Origin: a virus | Length of the DNA: 64,000 nt | Strand: one strand, 5' to 3' | IMG/VR virus record: IMGVR_UViG_3300009161_000031 | Coordinates: 37,004 to 101,003 of that record | In this document: positions 13,641 to 19,148 of the stretch, one piece after another | Layout: every line of letters starts with the position of its first letter | Numbering within the stretch: the first letter of the stretch is position 1 | Program-made: the position numbers and the translations under genes | The notes under the pieces: model-generated | The model's input: only the letters and a program-made list of their open reading frames with translations | Told to the model about the DNA's origin: nothing | Databases searched by the model: none

Positions 13641-13651
13641 CCCCCGGAGGG

Positions 13652-13957
13652 TTACTCCTCGTCTCGGAAGACGGGGTACCAACGCTCACCCTCGGGGGTG
13701 ACGATGAGAACATCGGCAGCCTCGGCAGCGGCGACGAGAATGTCCACCGTCGCTTCGAGTATTAGCAACTCGAAGGTTGTGGTGAACGAGGTGACCGCGT
13801 CAAGCGCCTTGTCCGTAGCCTTGAACGCGTCGGCCAACTCTTGCGCCTCGTAGCGGTTCACGTAGAACCCCTCTAGGCGTTTCGCGAGAACCGTCGCGTC
13901 GGCTACCGCGGGTGCGGTCTTGCTAAGAGAGAGAATCGGCTTCATGCCGTAGTCCAT
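13652..13957 (-). CDS. hypothetical protein with shared MDYGM start
   Basis: A 101-residue acidic helical protein starting MDYGMKPILSLSKTA. The first 13 residues are almost the same as those of the cassette at 14800 (MDYGMEPILSLSKAA), after which the two differ completely. The leader CTCCCCAAGAGA before the ATG is conserved too. A start at 13945 (MKPILS) is an alternative. No family recognised. Confidence 0.65.
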   Translation of the reverse strand: MDYGMKPILSLSKTAPAVADATVLAKRLEGFYVNRYEAQELADAFKATDKALDAVTSFTTTFELLILEATVDILVAAAEAADVLIVTPEGERWYPVFRDEE

Positions 13958-13997
13958 TCTCTTGGGGAGTCCGCCGGTTGCTCGCTCCGATAAGTAC

Positions 13998-14026
13998 AAA
14001 CTACCAAACACGCCTATGCGAGTCCA
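13998..14026 (-). promoter_or_regulatory. promoter of 13652-13957
   Basis: Minus strand TGGACT, 17-nt spacer, TAGTTT. Confidence 0.75.
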
Positions 14027-14088
14027 TTTCTGCGCCTCATTTTTTCCTCAAGATAAAAAAAAGAATCAAAAAAAAACTAGCTCCCGGC

Positions 14089-14117
14089 TTGACACGCAGC
14101 CGCGGCTGTGATTTATT
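14089..14117 (+). promoter_or_regulatory. possible divergent plus-strand promoter
   Basis: TTGACA, 17-nt spacer, TTTATT; followed by CACTCTAAGTG at 14125-14135. Confidence 0.4.
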
Positions 14118-14159
14118 TTATGACCACTCTAAGTGACCAAAAATGCCAAACCAAGCCGA

Positions 14160-14253
14160 GCGGGCGATCCTAGCACACGGTAGATCGTGTGTGCTTGGGC
14201 GGCTCGCCCGCGTGACCCCAAAGGGGGAGGGGAGAGGCCGGAGCCCCTCCCCT
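14160..14253 (-). terminator. hairpins ending cassette 18
   Basis: Stem starting GCGGGCGA at 14160 with CTCGCCCGC near 14203-14211, inner GCACACGG/TCGTGTGTGC hairpin, then GGGGAGAGGC / GCCCCTCCCC. Confidence 0.6.
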
Positions 14254-14267
14254 TGTTCCCGGCTCCC

Positions 14268-14477
14268 TTAGACTTCGTACCCGTGGCGGGTAAGAATGTC
14301 CCGGGTCATTGAGACGATTGTCTCGTTGAGGGCAACCATCTCAGCCCCGAACGATTCGCCGTGAGAGCGAATGTTGATGTCAATCCCCGCATTGCGGATT
14401 GACATTCTCAGCCGGGACTCAGCGTCGCGAACGAAGTCGCGAAGCACACTTGCCCCACTCTCGGTTATTCCGGCCAT
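14268..14477 (-). CDS. hypothetical protein
   Basis: A 69-residue protein starting MAGITESGASVLRDF. The start at 14477 is set by a near-perfect AAGGAGA seven bases upstream; it is the strongest Shine-Dalgarno in the island. The leader after the promoter differs from those of its neighbours, so this cassette may come from a different source. Mixed helix and strand expected; no family recognised. Confidence 0.7.
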   Translation of the reverse strand: MAGITESGASVLRDFVRDAESRLRMSIRNAGIDINIRSHGESFGAEMVALNETIVSMTRDILTRHGYEV

Positions 14478-14530
14478 AACTGTCTCCTTAGGTTCGTGGA
14501 GCGAACCGGTTGTTCCCTCCAACAAGTACT

Positions 14531-14559
14531 AACCTATCGCGTCCCCGTGTGCGAGTCCA
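14531..14559 (-). promoter_or_regulatory. promoter of 14268-14477
   Basis: Minus strand TGGACT, 17-nt spacer, TAGGTT. Confidence 0.7.
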
Positions 14560-14621
14560 CTTCTGCGCCTAAATGTTTCCTCAAGATAAAAAAAAGAATC
14601 GAAAAAAAACCAGCTCCCGGC

Positions 14622-14650
14622 TTGACACGGCGGCGCGCCTGTGATTTATT
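14622..14650 (+). promoter_or_regulatory. possible divergent plus-strand promoter
   Basis: TTGACA, 17-nt spacer, TTTATT; followed by CACTCTAAGTG at 14658-14668. Confidence 0.4.
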
Positions 14651-14692
14651 CTGCGGCCACTCTAAGTGACATTTTTTCCGCCCCCAGTTCTC

Positions 14693-14787
14693 GCGGGCGA
14701 TCCTAGCACACGGTAGATCGTGTGTGCTTGGGCGGCTCGCCCGCGTGACCCCAAAGGGGAGGGGAGGGGCCGGAGCCCCCCCCCCTT
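14693..14787 (-). terminator. hairpins ending cassette 19
   Basis: Stem 14693-14744 (GCGGGCGA ... CTCGCCCGC) with inner GCACACG/CGTGTGTGC hairpin, then a GGGGAGGGGC / GCCCCCCCC stem. Confidence 0.6.
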
Positions 14788-14799
14788 TTCCCGGGAAGT

Positions 14800-15057
14800 T
14801 TACTTTGTCCACTTAATGGCAAAGTCGATTGCCTTAGGCAACATCACTTGGATGTCGTACTCATCCTCGGTGTAGTAGTCTGTGATGAGGTACTGTAGCG
14901 CCTCACTTATGACCTCGGGGGAGAGTGTGGCAACAAACTCCATGGCCGCCTTGACGCACATGATAGGCATGTGAATCGGGTCAAGGCTAACGGCCTTGGC
15001 GTGTGCCGCGATTGCGGCCTTGCTAAGAGAGAGAATCGGCTCCATGCCGTAATCCAT
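14800..15057 (-). CDS. hypothetical protein with shared MDYGM start
   Basis: An 85-residue helical protein starting MDYGMEPILSLSKAA and then unique. The shared N terminus with the gene at 13652, together with a conserved leader and promoter, marks a recombination junction about 15 codons into the gene. Middle hydrophobic helices and an acidic loop (DYYTEDEYDIQ) are visible. Function unknown. Confidence 0.65.
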   Translation of the reverse strand: MDYGMEPILSLSKAAIAAHAKAVSLDPIHMPIMCVKAAMEFVATLSPEVISEALQYLITDYYTEDEYDIQVMLPKAIDFAIKWTK

Positions 15058-15097
15058 TCTCTAGGGGAGTCCGCCGGTTGCGTGCTCCGATAAGTAC

Positions 15098-15126
15098 AAA
15101 CTACCAAACACGCGTAGGTGAGTCCA
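15098..15126 (-). promoter_or_regulatory. promoter of 14800-15057
   Basis: Minus strand TGGACT, 17-nt spacer, TAGTTT. Confidence 0.75.
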
Positions 15127-15182
15127 CTTCTGCGCCTCATTATTACCTCAAGATAATAAAAAAAATAAATCCGGCTCCCGAC

Positions 15183-15211
15183 TTGACACGGGGCCGCGGC
15201 TGTGATTTATT
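15183..15211 (+). promoter_or_regulatory. possible divergent plus-strand promoter
   Basis: TTGACA, 17-nt spacer, TTTATT; followed by CACTCTAAGTG at 15219-15229. Confidence 0.4.
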
Positions 15212-15253
15212 TCACGGCCACTCTAAGTGGTCAAAAAAGCGTATCCATATTTA

Positions 15254-15301
15254 GCGGGCGATCCTAGCACACGAAGAGCGTGTGTGCTGTCCGGGCCGCC
15301 C
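15254..15301 (-). terminator. degenerate hairpin ending cassette 20
   Basis: An AGCACACG/CGTGTGTGCT hairpin (15266-15288) inside GGGCGA...CCGCCC arms. It is separated from its gene by a tandem repeat block, unlike the other cassettes. Confidence 0.45.
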
Positions 15302-15330
15302 ACGTAACTGTTGTTCTGGGGGGCCGCTGG

Positions 15331-15440
15331 GCGCGGCGAGCCGCGATGTGGGGCGCGGCGAGCCGCGATGTGGGGCGCGGCGAGCCGCGATGTGGGGCGC
15401 GGCGAGCCGCGATGTGGGGCGCGGCGAGACGCGATGTGGG
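15331..15440. repeat. five tandem 22-bp repeats
   Basis: The unit GCGCGGCGAGCCGCGATGTG plus GG occurs five times head to tail; the last has one substitution (GAGACG). Each unit contains a CGCGGC/GCCGCG inverted pair. It lies between the 15536-15649 gene and its distal hairpin. Confidence 0.9.
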
Positions 15441-15535
15441 GTACGTCAAGCTGACTCCAGGCCAGAACCAGGGCTCGGGCCTGGGCGCGCAGAGGGGGGA
15501 GAGGCCGGAGCCCCTCCCCCGCCTCGCCTGCGGGG

Positions 15536-15649
15536 TTATGCGATGCAGTAGATTAGGAAGCAGAGCAGCTCTGCCCTGCGCTCTTCGCTCAAGAGCGGGG
15601 TCGTGTGGTACGTGTAGTCGAGCAACATAATCAGTTCGCCGTGTGTCAT
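15536..15649 (-). CDS. 37-residue hypothetical protein
   Basis: A 37-residue protein starting MTHGELIMLLDYTY and ending LLCFLIYCIA. The ATG has AAAAAAGGAAAACT upstream, matching the start context of the gene at 9005, and a promoter at 15691-15719. The C-terminal third is hydrophobic and could insert in a membrane. A longer frame reading through the tandem repeats on the same strand is rejected as composition-driven. Function unknown. Confidence 0.6.
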   Translation of the reverse strand: MTHGELIMLLDYTYHTTPLLSEERRAELLCFLIYCIA

Positions 15650-15690
15650 AGTTTTCCTTTTTTCGGGGAGCCGGTTGCTCCGATAAAGAT

Positions 15691-15719
15691 AACTTATCAC
15701 CGGCCCTAGTGTGAGTCAA
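15691..15719 (-). promoter_or_regulatory. promoter of 15536-15649
   Basis: Minus strand TTGACT, 17-nt spacer (CACACTAGGGCCGGTGA), TAAGTT; the best -10 in the island. Confidence 0.8.
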
Positions 15720-15845
15720 GTTGGAGCGGGTATTTCTTTTATTTTATTTATCGGGCCGCGCTGTTGGCCGCGCTGTCGGGGTAGGTCGCGTGGTGTGTGC
15801 TGTTGTGTGAGTAGGGCAGGGCGGGTACGCCCTGCTGGCTCTGCC

Positions 15846-15937
15846 CTGGCCTGACCCAGGGTCGCGAGCTGGCCTGACCCAGGGCCGCGAGCTGGCCTGA
15901 CCCAGGGCCGCGAGCTGGCCTGACCCAGGGCCGCGAG
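15846..15937. repeat. four tandem 23-bp repeats
   Basis: The unit CTGGCCTGACCCAGGGCCGC plus GAG occurs four times head to tail, with one T variant in the first unit, and a partial fifth. Open frames across it are repeat artefacts. Confidence 0.9.
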
Positions 15938-15965
15938 CTGGCCGCGTCCTGGCCTACACGCGACA

Positions 15966-16057
15966 ACGCCGCGACCCACGCTATCGGGTCGCGGTGTTCG
16001 CCTATGGCGGTACGATAACCCGCACCCCTTGAGACTCTCGCACTAGGCGAGAGTCTC
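15966..16057 (-). terminator. hairpins after 16070-16291
   Basis: Stem 15966-15999 (CCGCGACCC / GGGTCGCGG) and perfect stem 16031-16057 (GAGACTCTCG / CGAGAGTCTC). Confidence 0.65.
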
Positions 16058-16080
16058 GCGGGCTACGTGCTAGGCGCTTA
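16009..16080. repeat. about 70-bp direct repeat, copy 1
   Basis: This stretch, which includes the GAGACTCTCG hairpin and runs into the end of a gene, is almost identical to 16319-16390. Confidence 0.8.
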
Positions 16081-16291
16081 GGGCTATTAGTTCGGTTGCG
16101 ACGTTACCGGCGTTGGCGATTGTGTGGACTAGTGCGGCCTCAAGCGCGGTAGTCTGTCCATCGGTCGCAAGCATTAGCAACATCTCGCGGATAGTCCGGT
16201 CGGCGTTGGAATGGCCAAGAATCGCCTCGGTCACTCGGCGCGTTATTTCGTCAAGCCGTATTTCTACTGCGCGGTGCTGGTGGTGATTCAT
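16070..16291 (-). CDS. hypothetical helical protein
   Basis: A 73-residue helical protein (MNHHQHRAVEIRLDEITRRV...). AAAGGGGACATA precedes the ATG, and this leader (AACCAAAGGGGA) is also found before the gene at 16380, so the two cassettes share both leader and downstream hairpin. No own promoter of the island type was seen; it may be read through from the upstream gene or use an unrecognised promoter. Function unknown. Confidence 0.65.
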   Translation of the reverse strand: MNHHQHRAVEIRLDEITRRVTEAILGHSNADRTIREMLLMLATDGQTTALEAALVHTIANAGNVATELIALSA

Positions 16292-16318
16292 TATGTCCCC
16301 TTTGGTTGGTTGGTTGGT

Positions 16319-16390
16319 GGTACGGTAACCCGCACCCCTTGAGACTCTCGCACTAGGCGAGAGTCTCGCGGGCTACGTGCTAAACGCTTA
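16319..16390. repeat. about 70-bp direct repeat, copy 2
   Basis: Second copy of the 16009-16080 repeat, covering the hairpin and the last codons of the gene at 16380. Confidence 0.8.
16341..16367 (-). terminator. hairpin after 16380-16661
   Basis: Perfect stem GAGACTCTCG / CGAGAGTCTC with loop CACTAGG, 13 nt after the stop. Identical to 16031-16057. Confidence 0.7.
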
Positions 16391-16661
16391 CGTGGTGGAA
16401 CGCTATCACCGCGTTCGCGTTCTCGGCACCGATTACGTTCCCACCGATTACGTGACCGGCGAGACGCGCAAGCCATACGCGGCGCTCTTTAGTTGGCATC
16501 GCGGCTATTGCTATCGCGGCACCACGTAGGCGAGGCTCTGACTCAAACAGTAGGGCCGCGTTTGCCTTGAGGCGGAGACTCAAGGCATCTTGCTCCCCTA
16601 CTACTTGCGCGCGGTCCGCGTTGCCACCGGTGTCCGGTAGGTCTAGCGTGGAATCGAACAT
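16380..16661 (-). CDS. hypothetical protein, first gene of the island
   Basis: A 93-residue protein starting MFDSTLDLPDTGGNAD, then Ala-rich helices with basic residues (MPTKERRVWLARLAGHV). The start at 16661 is set by AAAGGGGAACAA upstream; a longer in-frame reading would run through a hairpin at 16684-16706 and is not needed. No promoter of the TTGACT type was found upstream. Function unknown. Confidence 0.65.
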   Translation of the reverse strand: MFDSTLDLPDTGGNADRAQVVGEQDALSLRLKANAALLFESEPRLRGAAIAIAAMPTKERRVWLARLAGHVIGGNVIGAENANAVIAFHHVSV

Positions 16662-17097
16662 TTGTTCCCCTTTGGTTAGATTCCGAGCGGGTGTCTCCCG
16701 CTCGGCCTTGCCCCTAAAGCGTACCGCGTCGCGGGTGCCGCGCATAGCATCGGGGCCGCGATTAGGCGAAGAATCGGGAGCTTGACCGCGCAGCGTGGCC
16801 AGCTATGGGCCGATTCTCACGCCGCGTGGTCGTTGGAGGTCGTTCTGGCAGATGGTGCGCCAGCACGACAGACTTCTCCTAATATTTATTCAATTTTTCA
16901 AAAATATGTATTCAAGTTTTTGAATTCTTGCATTCAAGTTTTTGAATTTTTGGGTTGTTGTATATTTATGATGAAAGGGGGGCTTTTGGGGTTGTTTGGT
17001 TATATTTATTGGTATGTAGGCACTCTCTGTAAGGTTCGCATGTTTCGTCGCTCTACGGGGCACACAGGGGGCTCTCCGGGGATTGTACACGCCTATA
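16662..17097. other. gene-free junction between the island and the methyltransferase
   Basis: A 436-bp stretch without a convincing gene. It holds a CCGAGCGGG/CCCGCTCGG hairpin (16684-16706), then the base composition drops sharply and three 22-bp spaced palindromic elements follow (16888-16947). Confidence 0.6.
16888..16953. repeat. three 22-bp spaced ATTCAA palindromes (iteron-like)
   Basis: ATTCAAGTTTTTGAAT occurs at 16910 and 16932, with a degenerate copy (ATTCAATTTTTCAAAA) at 16888. The spacing is exactly 22 bp, about two helix turns, so a protein could bind all three on one face. Could be operators or origin iterons. Confidence 0.65.
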
Positions 17098-18090
17098 TCA
17101 TGGGCCTGTTTGCATACCTATTGTTGCTTTGTTGTGTTTGATGATTTGGCTTGCTACCCATTGGGCGACGGGTGCTGCGATGCCGTTTCCGATCATGCGG
17201 AGTCTGGGTGTATCTTTGACGGCTCTGCCGTCTGCGAGCGTGGCGCAATGGCCTTCGGGCCAGCCCATGAGTCGTTCGCATTCCAATGGGCTAAGCCGCC
17301 GGAGTTGATGGGTCCCGCCCGTTTCGGGTCTGAGGTTATCGACCGCAATGAGGGTCGATTCGCGTTCATGGGTGCTCGCGACCAATGATGGGGCTATTGT
17401 TCCTTCGCCGTATTTTCCATATCCTGTTGATACAAAGATGCTTGGCGCTGGAGGATCTCCAAGAGTTGTTCCGGGATCGGGGCGTTGCGGCTTTGAATTC
17501 GTTTCATGATGCCTGCGCAAGCTTTTGGGCTGAGGGTATATCGTGGGTGCGGACTCTCCTCCAGCATGGAAATCAGCGATGAGAAAGACTCTTCGCCTGC
17601 GTTGGGATAAGCCGAAGTTTTGAGCATCCAGGATTCGCCATTCGATTGCCATTGCCCCCAGCCCAACCATACTTTCGAGTACACGGAGAAATGACTGTCC
17701 ATGTTCGGCACTAAGGAGTCCAACAACATTTTCTGCAACGGCGTATCGGGGATAAATTCCATCTGTGGCCTCTCTCATTTCTCGGATAATGCGGGCCGCT
17801 TCAAAGAAGAGAACTGACCGCTGACCTTTAAAGCCCTGCCGGGTGTCACCATAGACACCAGCGTTGCTTACATCCTGACAGGGGAACCCAAATGTGATGA
17901 TATCAACAGGCTCTATGTCATATCCGTTGATATCAACTATATCACCATATCTAGTGACGTTAGGCCAATGCCGTTCTAGGATGCTAGTGCAGCGCTCGTC
18001 TTTTTCGACTTGCCACTTGCATTCTAGTCCCGCAGCATCAAAGCCTAAATCTAATCCACCTACTCCAGCAAAAAGTGACCCATAGGTCAT
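17098..18090 (-). CDS. DNA (cytosine-5) methyltransferase
   Basis: A 330-residue C5 cytosine DNA methyltransferase. Visible motifs in order: SAM-binding SLFAGVGGLDLGF (residues 5-17), catalytic GFPCQDVS with Cys 71, ENVVGL (about 120), QRRRRVF (about 163), a short variable target-recognition region (180-260) and a C-terminal RLSPLECERLMGWPEG plus GNGIAAPVAQW, typical of motifs IX and X. It transfers a methyl group from SAM to cytosine in phage DNA, likely for restriction evasion. No partner endonuclease is visible. The ATG at 18090 is preferred because motif I follows at once; a TTG five codons upstream is an alternative. It is the last gene of the minus-strand block. Confidence 0.93.
   Translation of the reverse strand: MTYGSLFAGVGGLDLGFDAAGLECKWQVEKDERCTSILERHWPNVTRYGDIVDINGYDIEPVDIITFGFPCQDVSNAGVYGDTRQGFKGQRSVLFFEAARIIREMREATDGIYPRYAVAENVVGLLSAEHGQSFLRVLESMVGLGAMAIEWRILDAQNFGLSQRRRRVFLIADFHAGGESAPTIYPQPKSLRRHHETNSKPQRPDPGTTLGDPPAPSIFVSTGYGKYGEGTIAPSLVASTHERESTLIAVDNLRPETGGTHQLRRLSPLECERLMGWPEGHCATLADGRAVKDTPRLRMIGNGIAAPVAQWVASQIIKHNKATIGMQTGP
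17394..17762 (-). CDS. possible overprinted frame inside the methyltransferase gene
   Basis: A 122-residue open frame on the same strand but in another frame, covering motif VIII and the recognition region. It has protein-like composition, with the stretch SWMLKTSAYPNAGEESFSSL followed by LSPKACAGIMKR and a helical end. I recall similar out-of-frame sequences over the same part of other phage C5 methyltransferase genes, but could not check. No clear ribosome binding site was seen. It may be only a by-product of methyltransferase codon constraint. Confidence 0.3.
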   Translation of the reverse strand: MEFIPDTPLQKMLLDSLVPNMDSHFSVYSKVWLGWGQWQSNGESWMLKTSAYPNAGEESFSSLISMLEESPHPRYTLSPKACAGIMKRIQSRNAPIPEQLLEILQRQASLYQQDMENTAKEQ

Positions 18091-18110
18091 TGTTTTAGAT
18101 ATCAAGTGTT

Positions 18111-18329
18111 TTACTTAGTATAGAAAAGACCGCTCGGCCCCTGAGGACCCGTAGGTCCAATCGGACCAGTAACATATTCAATTTTATCAGAAATAGTTGC
18201 TGGAATATTGTTTATATTCGAACGGCTATCTACATATATAAAAATACCAACTGCAACAATAATTAAAAGAAGCGCTATTGTTAATACATCGTTTAGACGT
18301 TCACTGTTATAGAGTAACCAGTTTTTCAT
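18111..18329 (-). CDS. small membrane protein with collagen-like tail
   Basis: A 72-residue protein. Residues 15-32 (VLTIALLLIIVAVGIFIY) form one membrane span, and the C terminus carries a short Gly-X-Y run (GPIGPTGPQGPSG). AAAGGATGGAAAT precedes the ATG. Collagen-like runs are common in phage tail fibres, so their presence on a tiny membrane protein is unusual. It sits between the methyltransferase and a nuclease-fold gene. Function unknown. Confidence 0.7.
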   Translation of the reverse strand: MKNWLLYNSERLNDVLTIALLLIIVAVGIFIYVDSRSNINNIPATISDKIEYVTGPIGPTGPQGPSGLFYTK

Positions 18330-18347
18330 ATTTCCATCCTTTGTCTA

Positions 18348-18695
18348 TCAGGGCATATAAGCTTTTGCATACCCTTTTACTATCATATGACTATTGACAG
18401 ATCGACCTTGAAGGTGGGGGAACAATAGTTCGTCTAAAACAAGCGTTCCTAGGATGCGCCCATATTTCTCTGTCTTGTCTTTCGATGATTTCAAAATTAC
18501 AGGTGTCCCAACGGGGATAAGTTCTTTGAGGTAAGTCTTGGAAACTATGCCCTCGGGGGTAGAAATTTCTGGAGCATTGATTCCAATAAGTCTAACAGGT
18601 GTCTTGCGCAATATGACATTAAAACCTAAATCAATGTCTAATTTTACTGTATCCCCATCAGTTACTGAAGCAACAGTTGCGTAATACTCATACAT
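18348..18695 (-). CDS. thermonuclease-like (SNase fold) protein
   Basis: A 115-residue protein covering one staphylococcal-nuclease domain. Visible motifs: VTDGDTVKL (residues 11-19, acidic metal-binding), RLIGINAPE (35-43, Arg and Glu of the active site) and KYGRILG (78-84, second catalytic Arg). All key residues are present, so it could cleave nucleic acid with calcium. There is no signal peptide, so it acts in the host cytoplasm, perhaps in host DNA breakdown. The ATG overlaps the stop of the upstream gene (TAATG). Confidence 0.85.
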   Translation of the reverse strand: MYEYYATVASVTDGDTVKLDIDLGFNVILRKTPVRLIGINAPEISTPEGIVSKTYLKELIPVGTPVILKSSKDKTEKYGRILGTLVLDELLFPHLQGRSVNSHMIVKGYAKAYMP

Positions 18696-18958
18696 TACTG
18701 AGCAGCGCGCCAGATTGTCTTGCGGAAAGGCCAGCGGCCTTTAGCAAATTCTGTAATCCGTTCGGCTTCATTGTCCTCGTTGATTACGTCAATAGTTTCA
18801 GTCTGAGGGAAAGTGCTCAAGAGTCTGGTGATTGCGTAGTTGCGAGTCTTAAAACCTTCTTCGCTGGCTCCAACTGTCTTCCAGTTTCCACCACGAGCAA
18901 CAAAACGCCACTCTCCTGCATTGTCTGTGTATACCTGTGCATTGCGTACTCTAATCAT
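18695..18958 (-). CDS. YegP/DUF1508-like protein, leaderless
   Basis: An 87-residue protein. Its first half (VYTDNAGEWRFVARGGNWKT...EGFKTR.YA) resembles the small YegP/DUF1508 beta-rich domain, whose role is unknown; the second half is charged. The start at 18958 is set by TATAAT at 18965-18970, which ends exactly six bases before the ATG and is preceded by TGC (extended -10). No Shine-Dalgarno is present, so the transcript is probably leaderless. The family call is moderate. Confidence 0.65.
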   Translation of the reverse strand: MIRVRNAQVYTDNAGEWRFVARGGNWKTVGASEEGFKTRNYAITRLLSTFPQTETIDVINEDNEAERITEFAKGRWPFRKTIWRAAQ

Positions 18959-18964
18959 ATTGAG

Positions 18965-18970
18965 ATTATA
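18965..18970 (-). promoter_or_regulatory. extended -10 box of leaderless gene 18695-18958
   Basis: TGCTATAAT followed by CTCAAT and the ATG. No good -35 is visible, as often seen with extended -10 promoters. Confidence 0.65.
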
Positions 18971-19148
18971 GCACATCAAATTTGGGATTTAGGTGATTGC
19001 AACCACAATTCTTTGGAGAATGTTTTACCAACTTTGACAACTCATTATTCTTAACGGTCAAAATCTGGACATTATTCTCCAATTCAGCAATTTCTCGCTT
19101 CAACATAAGAATTTCAGTGTAACTGGTAGCAAAAATATCTTGATTCAT
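18966..19148 (-). CDS. 60-residue coiled-coil protein
   Basis: A 60-residue protein starting MNQDIFATSY with a leucine-zipper-like helix (residues 10-42, LMLKREIAELENNVQILTVK onward) and a C-terminal CGCNHL that might bind metal. The start at 19148 follows AAGGAGAAATA and shares its A with the stop of the 35-residue gene upstream. Function unknown. Confidence 0.65.
   Translation of the reverse strand: MNQDIFATSYTEILMLKREIAELENNVQILTVKNNELSKLVKHSPKNCGCNHLNPKFDVL

Noticed and set aside
15264-15719. 151-residue minus-strand open frame through the 22-bp repeats
   Set aside because: It exists only because the GC-rich repeats lack stops; it runs through a hairpin and the real 37-residue gene with ribosome binding site and promoter lies in another frame.
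15331-15937. CRISPR array
   Set aside because: Repeats are directly adjacent without unique spacers, and no cas-like gene is near.
15716-15979. Minus-strand frames rich in GQASSRPWVRP repeats
   Set aside because: Pure translation of the 23-bp tandem repeats in two frames, without start signals.
16782-17141. 119-residue plus-strand frame over the 22-bp iterons
   Set aside because: Its hydrophobic stretch is a translation of the AT repeats, and it runs into the methyltransferase on the other strand.
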